Shown: piece after piece, positions 25,401 through 36,175 of the stretch
How the letters are laid out: each line of letters starts with the position of its first letter
Numbering within the stretch: position 1 is the first letter of the stretch
Source of the DNA: Taenia hydatigena
Taxonomy: Eukaryota > Platyhelminthes > Cestoda > Cyclophyllidea > Taeniidae
DNA length: 64,000 nt
NCBI GenBank assembly: GCA_036345935.2
Contig: JADWOT020000003.1
Span: 15,353,901-15,417,900, forward strand
Direction of reading: 5' to 3'
Position numbers and translations under genes: made by a program
The notes under the pieces: generated by a model
Seen by the model: the letters and a program-made list of their open reading frames with translations, nothing else
Told to the model about the DNA's origin: nothing
Databases searched by the model: none

Positions 25401-28400
25401 CTGTGACGTGAGTAACCCGCCAACTGCTCATCCGCACCCATTCCTGTTAGGAGCACCTAAATTGAAAGAAGATTAAACATAATTTGATGCATAGCCTAAG
25501 TGTGATTGTCTGCAAAATTCGATAAAAATAGCACAGGGACATCATACGGGAGCAATTGTGCGATCATACTTCAAGGCAGAGAGCACCCACCTGAAAGGAA
25601 TGAGCTGGGGTTGCAATGTTTGAAAGAATAGCGTTCGAAACATAGAGAACCAGCACGAATATCGCATCGAAACCATTTGATTTGAAACGGGCAAATAAAT
25701 ATTTTGCAAAAAAAAATATTCCGGTTACCTTCTCCATTCGTATGACCAAAACATTCCTGTTACTTAAGACATTATATGTAGTCGAAGTGAAGAACTCTTT
25801 GATATGGGATAAATACCTCATGACAGTTGTGTGGAAATATGATGTCTGTTTCGCATCATAAGTGCTATACGCTGGCAACAACTAAAACGTTATTTTTAAG
25901 CCAACCCTTTTAGATATTTTAATGTTTTTGGCATCCGATTTAAAGAATCTTACTAAATTATGGAAAACATAGCACAATCAGTTTAGCTGCAACAGCACAA
26001 AACATGAACACGATACAATGGACATCGAATAATGCAGCTCATAATTTCAGAGGCTAGGATTGAAATAGCTTAGATGAAATCGAGGAAAGTGACATGACGA
26101 CAAAGTCTCCGCAAAATAAGGCTCGAATTCAAACTAAAATGAGCTTTATCAAGCCGGCCTATTAATATTGAAGTGATAACTAATAACTGCTGTCCATCGC
26201 CATCCTTATCAAGGTTAGCTCAGGTTTCTCACGCCCATCAGAAAGGAACCTCCAAAATTATTAGTTGTTCATCAGTACACTCCCACAAAGCTACCAACGC
26301 CGCTACATTAAATCTCCTGGAAGGCTTTTATCCGTGGTTTAATGACATCATCATAAGGCAATAAAGTAAAAGATAACCCAAGAGCTAAACGTTTGCTACA
26401 AACACTGACACAGCTTTCTAGTGAAAAAAGGAATCGCGTTGTGCCTTTAAGTGACACTTACATAAACATAAGGGCACCAGAAGTGATAAGATCTGACCAG
26501 AATAAAATACTAGTTTTACATGCAAATTCCAATAAATTTTTTTTAAACCGACACACATCTGGAGCTGGAATGTCTAAAAAAACCGGCTTTCCCTTTTCAA
26601 ATGTTCTACAGTCTACTAAACACTGGCTTTGAGATGAGACGTCTGAAATTCTACGCAGAAGGCTATGTTTTAATGCACACATCCGAACTTAGGTGCACAG
26701 TAGGATTACCGACGGGTTAAATTCCAAGCTCTGTTACGGCAAGCAGCCCAAACGTTGAAAACAGGTCGACTGTCAACAAACTGCCTTCAAAGTTCAGGCC
26801 AAACTACAAGTGTTGCACATCTGGCAAGCCTTAAGTTTAAAGAGAAGATAATGTCGTTGGCAACTCGTTCGAGCGTCTGAAAATTTGCACAGGAAATGGT
26901 TCAGCATTCCTTCTGTACGTTCAAAAGTGGAGGACCGGATATGACCTACCGATGCATCAAAGCCCCAAGAGCCTTTGTAAAAATCGCAACGGATTTTCGT
27001 TTCATGCATCACTAAAAGTGGCTCAGCGACATTCGTAATGTTGAAACCTCTTCCAAGAATTATACGCATGCTCGATTTAATGTGCAGCCCGAAGAATGAA
27101 TAAACAAGGTTGGACAAGTACCTCCAATGCAATCATGGCAGGCGTAATAATAGCAACGAGCGAAAAGGCACCAGAAATAATAGCTGTATTTCATCGTTGG
27201 CAAATGAATACGACGGATACAACAAAATAGACCATCCTCAACGTTGGTTTACCACAGTTGTGACAGAGCATGCTTAAATAGGACTTTTGAGCCGAATCCC
27301 GAGCACAATTAGCTGAGGATGAATGCTTAAATTAACTGAATCAGCCAGCGAGTACTTAAACTATGTTAAAAGAAGTGAAATGAAGATACTAACCCGCGCA
27401 GGAGATCTGTAGGTGGAGCACTGGGGTTCGGAGAGACAATTTCGATTACAAATAAGACGACCGCTACCGCGAGCTGCAAACCACAATGCAAGCGAAAGGC
27501 TATCATTTAGTGTGGTTTCAGGTGAAGGTTTTAGCAAGCTCCGCACTCGCTCTCGTCTGTAAAAAAGAATGCACATAAGAAAGAAACAGTAGAATTTTAT
27601 AGAAGAGGGGTTATTTAACCACTACTTTCGAAATAATGGCTAAAGAGATAAATGGTATTCTCTAACGATGATATAGTAGTTCTGAGAAAAACAAACAAAA
27701 AGCAGAAAACTAGTACTTCTGCGAGGGGAAATGCAGGTATGCCAAAAACAGGTCATGTACACGATATTTGAATTCATTGGAGACCAAAGCTGCCTGATAA
27801 TAAGAAATGAAGTTAAATGGTAAGTGTGGAGTCCAAGTTGATGTCAACAATAAGCACCGAGACGTTTCTGACGTGTGTACACATTCCATTCTACTGCACT
27901 TCTTCTCGTCATATAGTTGATTTCCGCAAAAAATTGATAGATGGAAAATGGGGAACAACTACTGAGCAATAAATTAGGAACGTTAAATTTGAAGAAGCGA
28001 ATTAATGGCCCTTAGGTATTCATCACTTCTATCAAAACCATTGACGCATAGAAACATGAATAATAACCGCATAAAAATCTTAAGGGAGTAAGCACCCAAA
28101 CAGAGCAATACTACTCATATGGATGCTTAATAGCGCGCAAGAATACTACATAAAAATAGAAGACTTCTAACAAATGTTTTACGCTTAAAAATAACAATGG
28201 ATGTAAATTGCACCACGTGACGAGCTAGTTTCTTTTATTTTGCGTTTTGGGGAGAATGACTGCGATAAATGAAGGTCAAAGCAATGAGAAAGTAATTGAC
28301 CAAAATTAATTGGCACGTACGCCAACGGTAAAGAAGGATGAGACATTTTTAAAAAATTCGCCATTAAATAAGAATTACGTCCAACGAGACAGGCTCTAAA

Positions 28401-31339
28401 AAGACTACCAAAACACGGGTCAGATATGCAAACGCTTAAATAATGGTCACGAATAACCAAGAAAATACTTAAAAAGTCTGAGTATGCAAACAATTGGAAG
28501 ACATTTCCACCAAGATCAAAACAAGATTTTTGTGAAATACGAACGCAGGTTGTTAAATATTTGAGCTCAAACTGAGCATGTGAAGTCAGGAATGTGGACA
28601 ATACAAAAATAAAAATGAAGGTAACCCTGATGTGACACGATGCTACACAGCATTTAGTCAGCCCAACAAGTTGCAATAGCTAGCATGGCTAAGGACCTAT
28701 CATCTTCACGCTGCGGATTTTTCGGTCAATTTGATACCGTTGGCAGTTCAACCTAGTAATCCCTAAAGTCCATTGACAACTGAAAAATAATATAAATTGC
28801 TTTCGCTACACGCTATTTTGGCTTCCAATGGCTAACGACCTTTCAAAGTTTCTACAGAGAACGTCTTGCTACTATGTCCGAATAAAAATAGAATAACGAA
28901 CACCAAGAAGACGCAAACTGAAGGAGAGCGTTAATAGACACTTGATTCAAAGTCATGACTGAAAGTTGTGAATAGAGAATTGTTATTAGAGATGGACAAA
29001 AATTCTAACGCACAGGCAGCAGAGATCGTCTAAATCAATTCATAATGCGAGAATAAATAAAATAGTTTTGAAGAATCACAAAAAAGGCCCTAGTAAGTTT
29101 GCGAATCGGGCAAACACGAAACAGGATGGAAACTCAATGGTCCTTTGGATAAATGAAAAAGGCAATGAAGGGAAACTAAAGATGACCGCTGGAATACAAG
29201 TGTTTCAGGAAAAAAAGGAAATTTTAGACTTCAACAGATCATTACAGATACGACTTCTATTCCATAAACCCAGAGATGTTTTAGAAAAATATCCCTCATC
29301 CCACATGAAAAATCAGTGGAAATAGCAAAAGTTTCACAAAGATTCCATTTGGATCAAACATGTGGACTGCCAAATAATGCATACATCTTATCCAGTAATA
29401 CCTAGATACTCCTCTTAATTTTTGGAGTCAACCTGTCCTGTGATCGCTGATTTCCCAGCAGTTACATCAATTGGTTATTACTTCAAAAATTTCACCAAAA
29501 GGTATTTGTTCTATCATCGGTATCACTACTAAAGAGGGCTAAACATCTTTCACGCGATGACCTCAAATGTATAATCAGTTCCTGCTCACATAAATCTCTG
29601 GTGCAAAACTCAATCATCCGGCATTTGAAAAAACGATGTTCCGAAACAAGCGCCAAACATTTTGTTAAATTTTCTTTTTTGCAAAACAAGACAACTTTCT
29701 TCAGACCTGTCTCCACCTACAACCACATGCAAATCCATGAGAGCCTCAGCAAAATGCCCTTACTCGTTTAACTAAGCTAAATTTACCCAATACGTATTTT
29801 TATCATTGTTGAGCACAAACTGGTCAATTAGAATAATCCGGAATAGCTTTCGCTAATTCATGAGCAATAATGGTGTCCAAAAGAAATGAGTATTTCAGAA
29901 CAAAAAACGTCGCTTGACGAGCAAACGTTCAACAAAAAAAGCCTTAATGGCCTTGTTAAAAGCGATCGACAAAAAATGCTCTTGTTGTCACGACTAAAGT
30001 AACCCAGATGCTGATTTCGTCCGAGTCCAGATGTCTCAGTCTCAGGGATAATATACTTAACGCAAGTAACCAAAGCCAAGATATTGCTGCATTTACTGCT
30101 GTGAATCGTTATACTGCGCCAAAACTGAGTGGAAAGTTGATGAAAAGTGAAAATTACCAAATTTATTAGAGTACGGTTACGGAAGCTATTCTAATCAACA
30201 GAACAAAATAATACCTGTAGTACATTGTTTGTTGGAAATACCGGTTTCGGTCAAGGTCACAGAAGTGGCCGTACTGCCCTAGCTGCGGGGGCTGGCCTTC
30301 GAGCCATGTCAGCGGCCTATTTCCCTCTGTCCTTTGAATATATATAATCTACCCTAGCATTCTGCCTTCTTTTGCCTTCGAGAGAGCCTCGGGACGCTAC
30401 AATACCTCCCTAGGACAATCAAACGTGATGTATATCTAAATCGATTTGAGGAAATATATTCAATGTTTGCAGCCTTCTTCGGCTCATGGCAAAGAAGTGT
30501 GTATGACCATAGGGATTCAGGTGTGGTAAATGATTATACGGTATTTTAGGTCATTAAAATTAAAAGTTTCACTCTAGAAGAATCTCCACCTCGAAGTAAG
30601 ACCAGGGTAAATAACCTGAAGGTAGTCGTAATGGAATTACATGTGGAATACTAATGAAGTTTAATGTTGGTATCGTTCCAACAGTACATTTTACCCAAAA
30701 CGGGTCTTCACAATCGGTAGCCTTAAACAAGTTAGCATGCTGCCGGTAGCACAAAGCACCGCTTCATTAGTGGGGTAAGATAAAAAATTATTTCACGTTG
30801 AAAGGAAAGTATTTACATCAGACAGCAGCTTAATCCAGCATTTGCAAACAAGCTGTAACAGGTGATAAGTATCATTAATGAAGGCAGTGTCGATATAATA
30901 ACTTGGAGTGAACGAGGAGTGTTAAGGTATGCATAACTCCTTTCACATTTATGGAAAGAGAATAAGAAAACCGGATAACCCAATAACCAAATCTTTTTAA
31001 TAAGAGGGAAGAAGAAATTGGTAACGACAATTCCAAATAGCGATAAGGTAATATTCATAGCTTTGTGAAATGCGATTGTAGTGGGGCTTAATTAGTGTTC
31101 CGAAAAAAATGAACTTAATTAATTATATATTTGTAAAATTTTGCTACTAAGTCAATCAAGAAGGCAGCTGAAACTCATAATGCGATGAGTATTAAATAAT
31201 TTTATCATAACCGTAGTTACGGTGGGCCCGGTTGTGAATAAAACTTTGGAAATCTCGGGTGAAATCCATATGGTACACATAAAAAGTTCAGGAGTGAGGC
31301 TTACCGAACCGTCTTGAGCTCCTCAACAGAGACATCGGC
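16444..31339 (-). CDS. ASNSD1: asparagine synthetase domain-containing protein 1-like, C-terminal exons
   Basis: Homologue of ASNSD1, an amidotransferase/asparagine-synthase-fold protein of uncertain activity. Six minus-strand exons were read in order: 31305-31339, 27394-27556, 25385-25456, 21394-21467, 19295-19385 and 16444-16629 (stop TAA). All are GT-AG and the phases join perfectly, giving 206 residues. Diagnostic segments are [18 protein letters not shown], the synthase motif [36 protein letters not shown] then YPFLDD, and the tail [17 protein letters not shown]. The usual protein is about 640 residues, so the glutaminase-like N-terminus and the SGGIDS loop are not accounted for. I searched up to 36 kb and saw no safe candidate; the gap at 32978-33077 could hide part. 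Introns of 1.8-4.1 kb are filled with unrecognised sequence. Confidence 0.9.
16630..19294. other. ASNSD1-like intron, 2.7 kb
   Basis: Contains a segment at about 18780-18930 with features resembling pol III boxes (AGTAGTGTAAAGGG on plus and a TTCGATTCC-like block on minus) and an overlapping open frame on minus. No other content is recognised. Confidence 0.4.
19386..25384. other. ASNSD1-like introns (2.0 and 3.9 kb)
   Basis: The 19386-21393 and 21468-25384 introns hold many short frames on both strands, for example 20643-20981 (-) and 22146-22502 (-) opposite 22153-22428 (+). None shows family motifs or a consistent pair of splice sites. Confidence 0.5.
25457..30215. other. ASNSD1-like introns, unrecognised content
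   Basis: Apart from the exon at 27394-27556 no further exon was recognised. A 163-codon frame at 28185-28676 (-) begins with a hydrophobic stretch but matches nothing I know and has no splice partners; it may be chance. Confidence 0.4.
30216..30401 (+). repeat. solo LTR of the TRIM family with intact target-site duplication
   Basis: 186 bp, plus orientation, from TGTAGTACATTG to GGGACGCTACA. It is flanked by the 5-bp direct repeat ATACC at 30211-30215 and 30402-30406. This shows that the family integrates with a 5-bp duplication and that this copy lost its core and one LTR by recombination. It sits in an intron of the ASNSD1-like gene. Confidence 0.95.
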
Positions 31340-32977
31340 CTGAAAAAAGACATGCATTCTTAACCAAACCACTTGACATTATTGTGATCATAAACGAATA
31401 CAGCCTCAAGACCTAGGAAAATAAGGGAGTTTGGAGAATTAGTGATGATATATTGTAGTTTGTTGATAGGCATTATGGCTGTGTACATTGGTATCCGAAA
31501 CAATCATTCTATCGCATCTTGCGTTCCAGAATAAATAGCAGTTTTCGCACAATTTATGTTAACCTGGCACATGCATCAGTGCACGCAATGCAGCTAAGAT
31601 TAGACCAAATTTTATTCCATTTTAGCTCAAGGAGAAACAAATTCACATTACCCATGAAAACTCCAACAGATCAGTGAAAGCCGTAATACTCCCGCTTTCT
31701 TTTTCTATAGGAACCTAGGATAAGTCCAGCAAGTTTACAGCTGGGTGTTGCAGAGATCTCTTAGAGCCAAGCAAGTCGTTCGAAGGTGACTTTGCAATTC
31801 TAAGCATGACTTCGCACACAACCCACACAAGCCAGAAACTGAGAGCTGGGAATTTCTAGGGTCATATAGCTCCCAACATTTTGACTTAGAAACGTCCATC
31901 TGTAAAGCACTTGCATTAACACTTTTAGATGCGGCTGGGAGAGTTACTAACGAGCATATCTACAATATTAAGACCCACTAGCGTTTGTTGTAAAAGAAGC
32001 AACATCAAATGGAACTAAACTACTTAGAAATGCAGCCAGTTCCAGGAGATAATACAACATTCGAAGAAGGCAGCTGGTTGACTGAGGCCTTTGGTCTGCG
32101 TGTGCTAATTTATTAGTCGCTGATTTCAATTGCTTATTCTTATCGCAAATGAATTCTGACAAATCAGCTTTTTCGCATGTTTATTGTTTATTAAAAACCA
32201 ATTTGTAGTTTGGGTCAAGGGATTCATTTATCCCTTGATTCACTCTTGAGACATATTTATCAAGGGTAATAGGCATGTCAATTTTCTTGTGATGAAAACA
32301 TTGAATCAAAAATAGAGAAAGGGGTTATTTAGAAAATCTCATACTGAGTTCGTACACCCAAACCAGTAAAAGGTGCAAAAATTGTATACATTTGACCATC
32401 GAAAAAAATGTCTTAAAAATTGAGTTGGTTTCTAAATGCTAATGTTAAACGATACGTCAAAAAGTGATCGTGCAGTGATAGTTTTAATTGACATAAAGAA
32501 CCCTCAAACACTGTGATAAAGCTGAGTCAACTCGGAAGTTATTTGCAAAATGCAATGCATATTTTGGTCAAGACTAGCTGCCCAGATATTGTAATAGAGA
32601 AAAAACCCATTCACTGATAAAAAAAACCAAAAAAACAAAGTAAAGGTCAATAAACAATGCACTCATTTGGACCCCCAACAGCGTTTTCCAGCCAGACCTT
32701 ACTCGAACTCTGTAACTGGACCGCGAACTTTGAAGGTAAGCAAGCTACCTCCGAGTTCAGTTAAAAACCTCATAGTCAAGAAATCGGTAAGCAGGAAATT
32801 GTAATAGCAGAACCCTGTGGGAATATATATGGACGTAAGAGAAAAGTAAGGGATACCCAACGCATTTAATGCAAATAACCTATTCATTGGCTATTCCTAT
32901 TCGTAAACATGTCAACAATTTTTCCTTTTCTGCGGCTAAAGTCGAGCAGCCGTCGTGGCAATTCATCAGAGACGCAT
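30402..32977. other. upstream part of the ASNSD1-like region
   Basis: Besides the exon at 31305-31339, no exon is certain. Frames at 31968-32162 (-) and 32699-32887 (-) were considered as N-terminal ASNSD1 exons but lack the family's conserved residues. Confidence 0.4.
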
Positions 32978-33077
32978 NNNNNNNNNNNNNNNNNNNNNNN
33001 NNNNNNNNNNNNNNNNNNNNNNNNNNNNNNNNNNNNNNNNNNNNNNNNNNNNNNNNNNNNNNNNNNNNNNNNNNNNN
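32978..33077. other. assembly gap, 100 N
   Basis: Second 100-base N run. It lies where the N-terminal exons of the ASNSD1-like gene would be expected. Confidence 0.99.
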
Positions 33078-33920
33078 AGGGTTGGCATTTGTGAGATTTC
33101 TCTAATAATTATTGGGTCGGGATGATGACCATGGGTGTCAAGAATTAAGCCTAGATTTTTGTCTTGTTTCAAGAAAATGAAGGCGCTCTTTTTGGGTGTG
33201 CTTCAGATTAGACACGGTGTGGCCCCAAATTTAACCCGACTTTACGTCCACAATAAAAACACCATGCAAGAATAATGCCATCGATAGTAGACAGAACTGT
33301 GTCCTTTACATGCTGAAATTACACAGAGGAGTGTTCATTTAAAGGGATTTGTTGCGTTGCGACAACCGATCTTGTAAACGGGCGACAGCCAAGTCCATCT
33401 CGGTAAACAATATTCCACCATTTAAGATAGTAAACAAGTTACTTGTGGTGGGAAAACAGGTAATGGTGCTTTGGGTGGAAAATGTTGAGATCGGGGACAG
33501 ATCCGCCTGGTTTTCTGGCCACAGTAATAGTAGTACTTGTACGATTTGGTGTAGGTAATCGTAATCTAAACATCTTCCATAATCCTCTAAATTTGCGAAT
33601 GGATTGGATACAATGAAGCTGAAAATTAATGCAGCACCAGACAACAGATGTGGAATAGTCTGCGCTATATGTCAATGACTAGGTTCTGGTTGAAAAGTGA
33701 ATTTTTATATGTATGCATGTGTGCATGTATCCACACGTACATGCTATTCACACATAAAAGTAGGCTGGCAAAGTTTGCCCTTCATTTTAAGCAGACTGTA
33801 ATTTTAGGACCTTATACCAGATTTAGAGAAGAAGTATTTTGCTGCAGATGATTTAAACACATTAAAATACCCGGGTTTTTTGTGTTCTTTAGCGCATAAA
33901 ATAATTCCTTATTAGAGAGT
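33078..33920. other. no gene recognised
   Basis: Frames are open on both strands between 33339 and 33675 (101 codons on minus, 69 on plus). No reading gave a domain. A minus-strand tract with ILNGGILF vaguely recalls the glutaminase NGEI motif but lacks the conserved acidic residue. Confidence 0.4.
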
Positions 33921-34777
33921 TGTAGCATCCCGAGGCTCCCTCGAAGGCAAAAGAAGGCAGAATGCTAGGCTAGAACATATATATATTCAATGGACAGAGG
34001 GAAACAGGCTGCTGGCATGGCCCGGAGGCCAGCCCACGCAGCTAGGGTAATATGGCCACCCTGTGACCCTGACCGAAACCGGTAGTTCCAACAAACAAAG
34101 TACTGCATTGCCTCTCTCCTCTTTCCAGCGTCGTCCCCGACGCGCCCCTTGGTACATCTCCAGCGTCAGCCACCACAACGTACTCAGTGCTGCAACAAGC
34201 ACCCACGAGCTAACCATGCCAGTCGCCCGCATTCGACGCGGTTGAGGCGATGCTTGACACCAACGTCAGTGATCCCTCTTGGCAGTGCATTGCATTTCGA
34301 GTTGGGTTTGGCTTAGAAACAAAGTTCAGAATGAGTGGTTCTGTCGACCATCAGTATCTCCGTAAGGAGGACGTTAGCACGTCGATATCCTCAAGCAAGT
34401 ATAATAGGGGTAATCTTTGAAAAGAAATTTTCCGGGTGGTCCATGGCTAGTGTCGATTCAGTTGTTGATAGCTTTCTTGTAGAACACGGAGATGGAGTAG
34501 ATGCCGGAGATGGACGTCGTTCGTGGCCCATCCGTAGCACGTGCACTTCTTCCGCACCGCTGCAACATGCCAGAGGCGGTAGAGATTGGGATAGAAACCC
34601 TATAGAGTGGGGTCCGCTTTCCGCTGCCACCAATGTAGCGTCCCGAGGCTGCCTCGAAGGCAAAAGAAGGCAGACTGCTGCTCGTATGGCCCGGCGGCCA
34701 GCCCACGCAGCTAGGGCAGTACGGCCAACTCTGTGACCTTGACCCCAAACGGTAGTTACAAAAAACAAAGTACTACA
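33921..34777 (-). mobile_element. TRIM element, full length, with a damaged 5' LTR
   Basis: Minus orientation. The 5' LTR is 34634-34777, the core 34108-34633 and the 3' LTR 33921-34107. Beside the 5' LTR the minus strand reads TTGGTGGCAGCGG, the primer-binding site. The core ends with hairpin GCGTCG/CGACGC and a purine tract. The 5' LTR is about 40 bp short because it has lost the AATATATATATTC block and its neighbours, so this copy should have no promoter of its own. The 5-mer AGAGT at 33916-33920 recurs at 34777-34781, overlapping the last base of the LTR, and is the likely target-site duplication. Confidence 0.9.
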
Positions 34778-34950
34778 GAGTTGCCGGAGTGGTTAGAGGG
34801 AGGGATAAATTGGATCATTTTCACTTAGTGATCCTAACTCGTTTCTGCAAAAAATTATCATTTAGCTCCTTTGTCGAATTCGAGCCACTGGAAAGGGTCC
34901 AAGTGTATGTGAATAAAAGTAAAGACGTCAGAGCTGTTGTTTTGTTTTAG

Positions 34951-35272
34951 CCGTTCGACACGGTAGCTAAAAATTGTGGTTCGCTGAATTTTCTTATTGT
35001 AGTAAATGAAGTCGCGACAGATTATTTCGAAGTTCTGCTTAACTACATGGAATGGGAGGGTGATATATTGGCAAGTAATGGTAAGTTTTGGAAGCAAAAA
35101 AATCTCGTTCGCTAAAATAAGCAATTACCTGCTCTTCTCGACAGGTGTGTCCTTTGAAAATTGTGGTAGCAACAGATTTTTGAGTGATTCATCCCTAGTA
35201 TTTATTACCTTTAAAAAAATCAGAGAAGACATGAATGGGTTGAATTTAAGCCGCCCTATTAATCAAGGTTAA
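34951..35272 (+). CDS. possible CUB-domain exons, two linked
   Basis: Exon 34951-35080 follows the acceptor GTTTTGTTTTAG and ends at a perfect GTAAGT donor. Exon 35145-35272 follows CTTCTCGACAG. Joining them in phase 1 keeps one open frame of 85 codons across a 64-bp intron. The product contains NCGSLNFLIVVNEV, DYFEVL, ENCGSNRF and SSLVFITFKKI followed by a final GLNLS. Spacing and motifs recall the second half of a CUB domain (DYLEV...CG...SSSNSLVITF...GF). The first half and any signal peptide were not found upstream. The frame stops at TAA 35270, which overlaps an AATAAA hexamer, so this may be the terminal exon. The opposite strand has an unspliced 88-codon frame. Confidence 0.38.
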
Positions 35273-36175
35273 TAAAAACTAAACTATTGTAGTGCGTCCC
35301 TTGTTCATATCCCCCTCCATGGCCTTCATACCCTTTGAATTAACAGGCTGGTTGGATTTGGACATGTTCATGAATTGGACTCAGCGAGAATCAGTACAGG
35401 TCTAGGAGATTCGGTATACTGGGATCGCTTCTATCTCAAGGGATTCTGACCCCACGCATTCCCCGCTTCTCGACTCAAGGAGACATTTTAAGCAAGCATT
35501 ACACCACCTCACCTCGTCTACGTAAGCTTAGCATTAACTACAAAATTTGCCATTTGGAACAAAAAGCTATTCTGAATGCTAAGGATCTACAAGAATAGTA
35601 GGTGAAAATTTCTTCCAAAATTAATCCGAAACGTAATCCCGGTTGTGTATTTGGAAGGCAATAGCATTTTATGATGTGCGATTGGCCCTTGTCGAAAGGA
35701 AAGATAGGGAACGGATACTATGCTGCCGAATGCATTCATGCGAAGCCTGACCAAGTCGGCAGCAATAGCTGAACCTTATAATCTTAATTAACATTAAATT
35801 AATGAACTGTGGCTTCGTACGCTGCAGTCTCAGACAAATTCGCATTCCTTTGCCAGAAAACCCAATTATAAAAACTGCCTCGTGAGGATATTAATATCGA
35901 AATTTGTCTGACTTGAAGTTGATTATACTGTCGTAGACAGGTCCCAAAAGTAACATGAAACACCGAACGAAAAGAAGTGTATATTGTAGTTTGTATTTAC
36001 ACAGTTCCATTGTATCCGAAAAGATGCAGCGGCACAGCTCTGTACACAGTAATTCGATACGGCATCCATATACAGATGGACGTGAGAAACTCGGAGGACG
36101 GGAAAGGACAATTAAATGCAACGTTGAGCAGAGAAAAGGGCAAGCGACGGCAGTGAGTTGGAAGTTTGTGAGATT
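35273..36175. other. intergenic, nothing recognised
   Basis: Spacer between the CUB-like exons and the 3' end of haspin, which are convergent. A possible further exon beginning near 35349 was not convincing. Confidence 0.4.

Noticed and set aside
28185..28676. 163-codon hydrophobic frame on minus
   Set aside because: Longest frame of the region and signal-peptide-like at its start, but no family resemblance and odd composition; probably chance in AT-rich intron sequence.
32699..32887. Minus frame with KVRGPVTEF as an ASNSD1 N-terminal exon
   Set aside because: It recalls the family's GPW block but lacks the Trp and has no upstream partner exon.
32869..33172. Frames read through the second N run
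   Set aside because: They are translated across unknown bases and cannot be interpreted.
33339..33675. Minus-strand frame with ILNGGILF as the missing ASNSD1 glutaminase exon
   Set aside because: The key acidic residue of NGEI is absent, two other frames are equally open, and phases do not link to the known exons.
34778..34860. tRNA-like start GTTGCCGGAGTGGTTAGAG after a TRIM copy
   Set aside because: Resembles a serine or leucine tRNA 5' half, but no B box or acceptor-stem closure follows.
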